From assembly GCA_964035545.1 (NCBI GenBank), contig OZ037765.1:2454501-2518500 (forward strand): 64,000 nucleotides of DNA. Reading direction: 5' to 3'. Below, piece by piece: positions 37,201-46,100 of this stretch. Position 1 is the first letter of the stretch. Each line of letters begins with the position of its first letter. The stretch is from Bugula neritina (Eukaryota > Bryozoa > Gymnolaemata > Cheilostomatida > Bugulidae). The notes under the pieces were generated by a model that worked only from the letters and a program-made list of their open reading frames with translations, ran no database searches and was not told where the DNA came from. Both the position numbers and the translations under genes were made by a program.

Positions 37201-38682
37201 TTTTTAAAGAGGCAGATCTAAATAAAATTAGTGATGGGTGCATATCATTTGTGGAGAAAAATGCAAAATATTAATTTCAATATTTTGAAAAACCTTCTAA
37301 TTCTATAAGAAAAGTGGGGGAACAACTACTTGAAAAACAAGACATATTACGAAGATACACAGAAGTTCTTTCATAATTCATACTCAAATGTGATGTTCTT
37401 GTTCAATGTGCCATTTTCATAAGTACCACTGCTGTCTCCAATAAAATTAGCTACAGTATATATATCATCTGTTTCATCGTAAGTTAGAGAGCAGTTCACC
37501 TTGACCTAGATGAGTTACAAAAAGATGTTAAAGTCTACATAATATAACAGTAACAAATTATGTATGTTTAATAACTCACATAATAAAAAAAGAGATGCCA
37601 AATCAAGCAAATTTCTAAAATTAAAAGTGGTTAGAAGCAAATTACAACTGCATTGCAAGTAAACAAGTGAATTCTAAGTTTATATAATTCAAATGTAAAA
37701 ACACTTACATTATCAGTAACGTTCACTGGTTGACTAAGATTGGAAAAGGCAGAAAGGGTAACAGGGACAACAACTATTGGATTGTTTAGAGATTGCAAAG
37801 GCAATGGGCCTATAGCTATTTCACCTACAACTTTATAAGCATATGCAAAACATAAATACAAACAATTATAGATAGAGAAGTGAAACTTGAGCTAAACAAA
37901 GCTCAGTAAATAAAGTGCTTAAAAAGCACAATGAGTCACATCAAATACATCATCATAAAAACAGCTATAATCATTACTAAAAGCTTATCAATCAATTCTT
38001 AGTCAGAATACAGCAAAGAAAACCTAAAAATAAAAATTTAAAAAGGAAAAAAAACCAGACAATTGGTAAATGGGCAAACGCAGCAGTAGTGACAATAGTA
38101 GTACTTAGTAATAGGAGTAGTACTAATTCTTACAAAATATTGTTTGGCAAAATATCAAATCAATAATAAATGTCATTTGCCTGTATATTACTTTTTAGCA
38201 CTAGTCATTATTATTTCAACAACAGACTTGATTTACTGATCATTATATTATTCAGTTCTTTATAGATCTTTATTCGATCAGAATTTATTCGTTTCAACTT
38301 TCATAATAATTTTTTTACTCAATAGTTTTAAATTCAATTAATCTGACTTTGAATTATTACCCGTGTTACAACTAGTATTACACTGACACTCATTATTAGT
38401 TCTACTATCATTACAAATATTGATAATAATAAAAACACAAACACTAACAGTATGAGCATTAGTATCACTATCAGTATGAGTATCAGTATGAGTATCAGTA
38501 TGAGTATGAGTAACAGTACAGTTGGATTAAGTTTAACAGTAAGTGTAACAGCGTTGACAAAACAGTTTTGTTCCTAATATTCAGCTACTGCTTAGTAACT
38601 TACTTTGACTTTTGACTAACGACGCTATAAAAATAAAAAGTAAATTCAACAGGAAGAATTGTCTAAAATAGCTGTAGAGCAT
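19248..38682 (-). CDS. TCTN2: Tectonic-2 orthologue, ciliary transition-zone protein
   Basis: Part of the tectonic/MKS complex that gates the cilium. Exons (high to low): 38682-38604, 37824-37709, 37505-37384, 37070-36972, 36719-36615, 36132-36074, 35870-35815, 35330 (or 35318)-35145, 34476-34341, 33551-33390, 33019-32987, 32079-32009, 31544-31358, 31237-31137, 30777-30551, 30107-29964, 29432-28756, 28413-28327, 27977-27853, 27438-27329, 25660-25364, 24398-24267, 19443-19248. About 1168 aa, all in phase. Exon 1 is a signal peptide (LLNLLFIFIASLVKSQ). Next come about 330 residues of N-glycosylatable, Cys-poor, beta-rich sequence, a Thr-rich linker, and then the tectonic core: CPCDLHSITCDIGCTCDQDC, GLFGGESLPPADHMCS, APDWAPLLC, SGRPGYN. 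A second Thr/Asn-rich insert follows, then LLYPVYGD and a C-terminal membrane helix (LAMFLCLIALIVFITCA). TCTN2 rather than TCTN1/3 is indicated by the FGG..PP and LLYP blocks and the terminal helix. Human TCTN2 is 697 aa from memory, so the N-terminal half is unusually long. Confidence 0.93.
20105..20200 (+). repeat. Possible tRNA-derived repeat fragment
   Basis: Contains AACTCAATGGTTAGCATGCT, which resembles a tRNA D-arm/A-box, in the TCTN2 last intron. No complete cloverleaf can be drawn, so this is a weak call. Confidence 0.3.
20751..23275 (+). CDS. Small secreted protein: signal peptide, EGF-like and degenerate ShKT-like domain
   Basis: Three exons in phase: 20751-20808, 21725-21871 and 23094-23275, about 128 aa. 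Exon 1 is a signal peptide (MDITLYTILLLVSTSGVLA). Exon 2 is one EGF-like module (TCGKHGEC ... YCQCSRGYSGKESC). Exon 3 is Cys-rich and basic, with spacing like a ShKT domain (D-C-C-D-x5-C-x8-C ... CPKTS). The usual last two Cys of that fold are replaced, so the assignment is tentative. Each module has its own exon. AATAAA follows at 23371. The gene lies wholly inside the last intron of TCTN2 (19444-24266) on the opposite strand. The function is unknown. ShKT domains occur both in venom peptides and in ordinary extracellular proteins, and nothing here shows toxicity. Confidence 0.65.
26278..26662. mobile_element. MITE with about 35-bp terminal inverted repeats
   Basis: The ends are AAGGCCTGGCCTCACGCTC on the left and, on the other strand, AAGGCTTGGCCTCAGGCTC. 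Both continue into GTGAGAATCACACGAAA. Length is 385 bp with no coding capacity. An inner near-palindrome around 26373-26407 is centred on GTGCAC. The element sits in a TCTN2 intron. The TIR start and TTTAA/TTTAT flanks would suit a PIF/Harbinger-type element, but the family is not certain. Confidence 0.8.
27040..27175 (+). repeat. tRNA-derived SINE copy
   Basis: A TGGTCTAGAAGTTATAGC A-box region and a B-box-like GAGTTCAAATCTTAGC are followed by GCCATTTGTGATGTCAC and ACATTCAGTT. The same order and spacing occur in the copy at 46088. Confidence 0.7.
28421..28555. repeat. 47-bp tandem repeat at TCTN2 acceptor
   Basis: About 2.7 copies of a 47 bp unit (AGAAGTACATACAGAGTAGC...). It starts about 8 nt upstream, in gene orientation, of the acceptor at 28413. 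Confidence 0.9.
29608..29862. repeat. Tandem repeat of CTACAGTCTATA type
   Basis: A degenerate array of 15-17 bp units (TACTCTACAGTCTATA) within the TCTN2 intron between exons 30107-29964 and 29432-28756. Confidence 0.9.
30500..30551 (-). repeat. 17-bp array of 5' splice sites (TCTN2)
   Basis: From the exon end at 30551 the minus strand reads three 17 bp units, each starting GTA and ending CAG, then another GTAAAT. This gives four consecutive CAG/GTA junctions 17 nt apart. Reading past the first meets a stop (TAA) at once, so only the first can be the normal donor. Confidence 0.92.
31238..31357 (-). repeat. 120-bp TCTN2 intron made of a 43-bp repeat
   Basis: The intron between exons 31544-31358 and 31237-31137 consists of 2.8 copies of a 43 bp unit, each starting at CAGT/GTAAGAGAGTA, an exact copy of the real donor. 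Confidence 0.92.
31560..31645. repeat. AATCAATAATC tandem repeat at TCTN2 acceptor
   Basis: Degenerate short units (CAATAATCAATA) begin about 16 nt upstream, in gene orientation, of the acceptor at 31544. Confidence 0.85.
32100..32505. repeat. TATACTA-rich low-complexity block with 60-bp palindrome
   Basis: About 400 bp of TACTATACTATA-type sequence in a TCTN2 intron. Within it, 32265-32324 is a palindrome of 60 bp with one mismatch, centred on TATTATACTATAGTATAATA. Confidence 0.9.
33594..33760. repeat. 20-bp tandem repeat upstream of TCTN2 Thr-rich exon
   Basis: About eight copies of GTTAGACATCNTANNAANTA. In gene orientation the array ends about 42 nt before the acceptor at 33551. Confidence 0.92.
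35305..35750. repeat. 40-bp minisatellite of 3' splice sites (TCTN2)
   Basis: Eleven copies of a 40 bp unit. Each unit, on the minus strand, carries CTGTAG/ATGACATACCAG/ATATTTATT, the acceptor and first codons of the exon ending at 35145. Two in-frame acceptors (35330 and 35318) are possible, and copies further upstream would shift the frame. Confidence 0.93.
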
Positions 38683-40159
38683 TTTTCTAAATATTGCTAC
38701 AATCTTTCGCTGCTACGGCAAGACATTCTTCTCCATAGAAATTTCAAGCCTAACAAGCTACCTAATTGGTTAAAATGCTTTCAGCCTTGACATAGAAATC
38801 TGTAGCATTGACCTTCAGTTCAAGCATTTATATTTATCAAAACGCTCTACTTTTGTTTAATCGATAAACGGCACAAACAACGTATTTGTCACACGGAGGA
38901 GTTAGTCTTGCTACCGCCCACTCTATTCTCCAGTGATTAATGCTACTTATATTATATCACAGCTGTTGCACTGTCACACCAACACTAGTTTACAATTTAA
39001 TTACTATTAGTATTAGTATTACTATTAGTATTACTACCTGTCTACTATTAGTATAACTTAAACTACTAGTACTTGTACTACTGGCACTGCTGCTTGTGCT
39101 TTTAGTTGTACTTGTAGTGAACTAAAAATTCAAAGAAAACTTCGAGGTATGATCATAATCATGATTAAAATTTAGTTTTATCCTAATTTATCCTATTTTA
39201 TCCTTACTTATTCCCTATTGTTGCTATTAATTTATTACTATAAATTTTATAATATTATAATTTTATTATTGCATTGATAATAATTATAATAACAATTACA
39301 TTTACTTACTGATAGTGATTAGTGATTAGATTTAGTATTACTATTAGTATTAGTATTACTCTTAGTAGTAGTAAATATAATAGTAATACTACTACTACTA
39401 GTACTACTACTAGTTATAGCATAAGTATTACTAATAAAATTTAAATCTAGTTTTATCATTAGTGCTATTCTAATTCCCCTATTGTTTAACAGTAACACTG
39501 CTATTATGATTTTACTCAAATCTATTTATTTCATAGTGAAAGTGAATCTTTTTTTATCTATGGATTTAAATATCTTTTCAGTTTCACATCTATGATTGTT
39601 AGCAATTCGGAAATAATCCTAATGTAATATTCATCTTATTTATATTTGCTTGTCAATATAGACATCAGCTGCTTAGTCTTGATATTTATTCAAGTTGATA
39701 CTTATAATTTTAAAACTATAAAAGCCTTTTTATTAAAATTATTTTTGGCTAAAGTATGATTGAAAAACATAAATGAATTGTAGACAATTTCTTTGTTTGT
39801 TTATTTCTAAAATACCCTCTCAACTTGAGCCTATAAAATACTATTTTTTCATAGCTTATAATACTCCCCTTATGTTTCATCAATGTATGTTACTTTTTTA
39901 GTTGCACTATTTTTATTCTAGCCTTTGTGATAAATTATCGGCAGGTTTTCTTAGTAGGCTGTGACAGGCTTATAGTTTCCTTTCAAACAAAAATAATTGC
40001 TTATTTTTGCAAACCCTATTGTTAAATAAGTGAGCCAAGGTGAATGAAAAGGTTGTATCTATTTCATTCTATAGAAATGACTATAGAATAATTTGTGAAG
40101 GAAGCTAAACTGATAGTATCTTGTAAACAATAGAAGAGCCTGTTGAGGGCAGGGTTGCA
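38683..40159. promoter_or_regulatory. Divergent promoter region TCTN2 / RUNDC1
   Basis: A 1.48 kb gap between divergent start codons. It contains drifting 6-bp-periodic tracts (TTACTATTAGTATTAGTATT around 39000, and TAGTATTACTATTAGTATTAG around 39330). Similar sequence (CAGTATGAGTATCAGTATGAG, around 38470) lies just inside TCTN2 intron 1. No core promoter element is evident. Confidence 0.55.
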
Positions 40160-43100
40160 ATGGATGCTCTCATACTTTCCACACCTGAGTCAGAATCTCC
40201 CCCTGAGCGGTGGGCACCTGTGGGTGCTGTTGCTGAATCTCCTGATGCCCCTCCAACTGAACCCTTGTGAGTTTACTCAGAAACTCATTTAACAATTCAT
40301 CTAATATCTGTATGCTAGTTTTTATTGAATTTAGATTTCTGATCATTGAATTGAATTGAAGTTGTGGTTTGGTTGATTTACTAGCTAAATAACATTGTTC
40401 AAGTATTCAATTTTTTCGCAAGCAAAGATGGAGTATGTTACCAATTCGGCATTTGAGTTTGAAATTAATTAGTTTTTTTATGACAAGCAACCCTTTAGGT
40501 TGTGTTTTCTAGAACTTAAGTTGCATAACATTTCGTCAGAATGTAAATATATTTCAGCTTACTTGTTCAACCACAGAGTAATTTAAACTCCTATTACTTG
40601 TCACAAAATTTATATATAGATTAAGTTACTTCTTATGATCGCTTCAACATAACTTGACTTGTTTTGTTACGACTTATTGTTTTAGTCTCTGATTATCTTG
40701 AGGAATTTACTCTCAATTTTAATATCAACTTTTTAGTTTTTATAGAGTCAAACTTTATTTTCCTACTTTACATCACCATTTCTGTTCATGTTTTTCTGTT
40801 TACTTGTGTCTACAGTTTGAAGTAGCTCTAAAACTCAGATAACATTCTATGATATTTCAGGTCCTCCAACTCTACAGGCACCGTTGATGCACTTCTTGAG
40901 GAGAATGAGAAGATGGCCAGTTCCCTTCTCTCCCTTACCTCTCACTTTGCCCAGGTGCAGTTCAGACTCAAACAAATTGTCGAAGGACCAGAAGAAACTA
41001 AAGCAGTGAGTATTTTAGTACTGGCTCTCAGAAACCCTTACATTTAGTCTTCCTGTTTTAACTACTGGGTAACTGTTGCAACTATTGACTCTGATTCAAT
41101 TTACAGGAGAGACTGAAAGATTTGGAGGCGTTTGCAGAGAAAGGAATACCTGATATAAAGTCCTGTGTGGTACCCAGGTTACCTGACAGCTGTGAGTCAG
41201 CGGAGGAGCAGGTGAACCAATAAAAATCAATTTTATTTTTATTTTAAATTGTTTATTAAATCCCATTTATAATGTTCATTAGTCTTAAGTCTATCTGATC
41301 TTTGTTTTCAATGGTTTCATTGGCTAGTTTTATGAACATCAACACTCTGTATTTATCCATGTATGACTAGTTGGGATTGTTGTTTAAATAGTAACACCTA
41401 TAATAATTGCTTAATTGTAGTATCAGTGTTTTACCTTGGTGGTTTGATGTTATTTTCTAACATAGCTTTTTATTACGTGCTTCTTGCATCTAGATCTAAT
41501 TTTTTCGTCTAGATCATACAATCTTAAGGGATATGTTATTGAAAAGGTTATAAAAGACAAACTCATAAGTAGTTTTCATATTGTGATAAATATGTAGTAT
41601 ACATTAAGTGTGACAGGTATGCATTAGTATAATTTATGAGATGTGGCTTGTCTGTTCAATGCACTACTATTTAGTGATTGGTTGCGTTAATACTTGTTTT
41701 TACCTACTAGGCAAGTGTCAGTGCACTTCATTCAGTCACTGATCATGTTGAAATAAGCAATGGTGAGTGAAATGCATTCATTTGCATTACTTGGATTTAC
41801 TAAAACTTCTTTCTTTCATTAGAGTTTAATTAACTTTTTCTTCAAGATTAATAGTACTAGTGTTGGTATTGAAAATGCCTTTACACTTGTATTTTGTACT
41901 CTTCACCAGCTGTGGTGAGTTTTATATTACCTTTATCTTTTTTCCAGAAGCTTCTTTAGCGTGTGCACCTATTATGATGCTAGGCCGAGTGTCTTCAATA
42001 CACTTGAGTTGTATTTTACAGAGTGATGAGGAGTATAAAAGGAAGTTGAGTTATAAGCAGAGGGAGATGATAGCTGATCTGAAGAGCTCATTGACTGATC
42101 TTGAGAGCTATGCATACGAGGTAAGTACTGAGTTAAGTAAGTAATGTATGAAGTAAGTGTTGTGTGGAGTAAGTACTGAAAGTATGTGAGGTAAGTGATG
42201 AGATCTTGCTGATGAAGTTTACTTACAATCAGGCAAGTTTATCCCACACTGTAGACCTCATATGCCACACTGTTGCAGTCGTTACTATGTCATTCATTTG
42301 CACCGCCATGCTTTGTGTTAACCGAACTACCAGCATGCTGTATACTCTGACACTCGGTCACATGTATAACACTTACGTTCGTCTGCCACAGTGAGAGGTG
42401 ATTAAGGATTCAAGTCCTGGGGGATTTCCGTCATTAGTCGGTAACTCCTAGTCAATAATTAGATGTAGTTTAGTGGATTACATGATATCAAATGTTTCCC
42501 CGTGTTAAAATATTCTCATAATGATATAAGCATTAGATTTTTGTTAGAATTCCTTCTGTGAGAAATTTAGTATCAGTTGATAATGTAATGTGCAAATGCT
42601 TTCATTTTAAATACATGAAGTTACAGACTATTTGTGTGTAGCCAATGGTTTTATTTTGGCATGGGCTACCAGAGGGTAAAACATACTTTAAAGTTTTATC
42701 CAGTTTATTCAGGTTCACGTTTACCCTTCTATCACCAGCTTTATTTCAGAATGGGTTGGCTGAAGAGTTACCAACCAGCGAGAAGTTAGCAAAACAAGAT
42801 GTCATCATTCAAGAAATAAAAAAGAAGTTACAAATCTCACATCTGGATAATATTGCCTCCTTAAGGTAAGAACTCACTCTACCAGTAACTTGACTGTAAC
42901 TCACTCTACCAGTAACTTGACTGTAACTCACTCTACCAGTAACTTGGCTGTAGCGTACTAATTTAATGGAATCTTCAAATAAAGGTTGCTTTTTCATATC
43001 TAAGAACCCATTAGAAAGTTTTCTACATTCATAATGAAATCTAACTTATTTTAAGACACAGCCCATGATTTCTAATTTATTTGAGAGTTTTGACGTGGAG

Positions 43101-46100
43101 TTGCTCTGGTAGTGTAGTAGAGAGGGGTTTACGTTTTGTTGCTGAGCAAATTGATGTGGCTAGAACTCAATTCCCACTGGTGACATGTTATTTACATCGG
43201 CACATTTAGCTGAAATAGTGGCAATAACTCAATAACTTGTTTTCATAATCAATTGGGTGATAATGTTTGAATGTCACTTTCCCAGGTAACTAAATGATTC
43301 AATCAACCAGTTGCTCCTATTCATATATTTACTCCTCCAGGCTATATGATTTATAGTCCCAGTGAACTGACTTGTTGGCCATTTCACAGTCACTATTCAT
43401 CACCAAGTTAATATAGAACACCAAATTCACTTCAACTTGTATAGTGTTTGATTAGATGTGTTGTAGTTGTAACTTATGCTAATTATAATAATACTAATGA
43501 AGTTGTAACTTTAAGGACTAGAATATCGTTTTTCGTTTCTCTAACTAAAAGCTTCACTGTTTTAACTTTTCACTAGAAGGAATATTAACTTCATGTATAG
43601 TTGCTAGCAAACCACTCTTAGTAAATAGTAGCACGATGTATTGGCACATGTGACTGATGAGTATATTCAGTGCAGAGGTGTTGGTTGTTGCTCAGCTTGG
43701 GTTTGTAAATGTTTGGTTTAGTGTTGGAGAGTAAATTGCTGTTGTTTATAGTCTACAAGTTCTGCTCTATTTGAAAAGGTGTCCGTTATACTTTAATATG
43801 GTAGAGTTTGTAATTAGAGAAGAGTGTCAGTTTGAACCAGTTCCATGAAACCCGAATACTGCAGAAGAAACCTCAAATATTTAATAAATGCAATATTTCT
43901 TTGAAATTGATGGAAGGTTCTACACCTTCTCTACGTGTCATTCATCATAATTTGACATATTATGTTTGGTAATGTTGAATTTTGGTTATCTAGTATTGCA
44001 AGTTTTTGTGAATATTCCAACCAACTGTGTAGAGAGGATGTAACGCATATAATCTCACAGCTTCTCTTATAAAGACACCCAAGTAGTTCTACACAGAATA
44101 TTTAGAGTCATATTTCAAAGTCATCGGCAACAATTATACTCTTTTTAATTGCATTTCTTTAGTTTAATCGACTGAAACTAGAAGCTAGAAAATGTGTTTG
44201 TTTGAATCTCTATTATCTCATTCAGTTCTTTCATCACAGCAAATGTTATACTAGTAGCTTGTACTAGTGGTAGAATAATTGACAAGTTTTCAAAACCTGA
44301 TTCCCATGTCACTATTCTATTAGGTCGTTATCCCTTTGAGTATGGCTATGGTAGCTAGGAACTAATATTATGCCTGTTTGCTACCTCTTTTCAATAGTTT
44401 CTTGTAATAAAGATTACATGAGTGTAGCATTCGGTTTATGCAATTACAGTTGAAATGTGTTAACTTAAGGCTAAACAATGCCAGCAATAGTGTGTCTCTA
44501 GAAGCAGCACCTAACTATATCTGTGAAGGGGGCAGGTCTGTAGTTTTTCTCAAATATTGGCTCTAGTAGCAGATTCTAGCCGAATCACCAGAAATTAGAA
44601 CTCTGGTTAAGTGAAAACCCATCTTAAACTTAATGATTGCTTAATTTTAACTTTTAATTATGATTTCTTGTACTTTAATATCAGATATTTTCATTTAATT
44701 TGTTTATTTATTTAAATTATTTTTCAGTAATATTGTTTACTGATTGTAGTTCAACAGAGTTGCGTGAATGTGTAGACGAAGCTATTGCACAGGTATACCT
44801 ATACTATTTATATACCTGTATATATACCTGTATATATACAGATATACCTATACTATATACCTGTATATATACCTGTATATATCTATACTATACCTATAGT
44901 CTACTCATATAATTTACATGCATTAAGTTCAGTCAAGTTAAACGGAGCTGTAGATTACATTTTCTAGTGTATGGATTCCATTTTTGTTAGTTTTCCATTT
45001 TCAAATATTGATAATTATCAGATATTGTTATTTTATGGCTGCACTGCTATCGTCTCAATGTACTTCTGTATATTCTAATTTATTGAAGATATATAATTAT
45101 GCCAACACCCGTCTCTATAATGAATTATACATTCTCTTGTGATTTCAGTAATGAATGTCTGTTGAACTTCTTTGTACTGGATGCTACTTTTCATATTCTT
45201 CCCTGTAGATAGTTCACCCTGCGAAGGTTAAAGAGAAGCAGGTAGAACAACTCCAAACACAAGTTGTAGACTTAGAGCGATTTGTGGGCTTTCTCCAAAG
45301 TAAGTGGCGGTCACTAGGCTCACAGTATGTTTCAGGTCCAACGTCAGTTCTAATGCAAAGTACTGGGATAGCATAGTATATCTTATATGAGTAACAAGTG
45401 ATATTGCTCACAATAAGTGTTGAACCTTTCGTTATTAATTTAAATAGTTTGAAGGGTAAATTATATTTTTGCTTCTACTCTACACCTAATATGCACTTTA
45501 GTTCTATTAAGACATTAAATCACATTCTACACTATAAACATTAGCAGACCATGTGAAATTTTTTAGACCTCTACATGCACTGAACTGAAACTATATAGTT
45601 CAATGTGTACATGTATCATCTTACTGACATATAAACAACGCAGCGTTTGTTCTAGCACCCCTACTGCGCTGTGATTTTCTATAGTTACTCAGTCTTATAG
45701 TCTATATAGCAACCTATCAGGATTCTACTCAGCAACCAATCAGATACTAGAGTTATATTTATAATATTCAAATGCTCGCTTCTACCATCATAACAAGTCA
45801 AAGCTTTGCTTTACTCCTCGCCTTTTGAGTCTCGAGTATAGCGTTTGTGTCGCTCTCTACTGTTAGCTGAAGTTTCAAATGCTCAGAAAGAAACCAAATC
45901 AAAAGCTTCAAATTCCTCAAAGAGTTCAACTAGAATGAGACCGGCGCACCGTCCACCCATACTGACTATTCACAGAGACGCAGTAAGAACTCCAGGTACA
46001 GGAAGTAACAATATCAAGGTTAGTTGTAATATTTGAGATGCAGTTATTTGGTTGTAAACATGAGCATCTTCTCCTAGCCGGTAAACTACGGGAGCATTGG

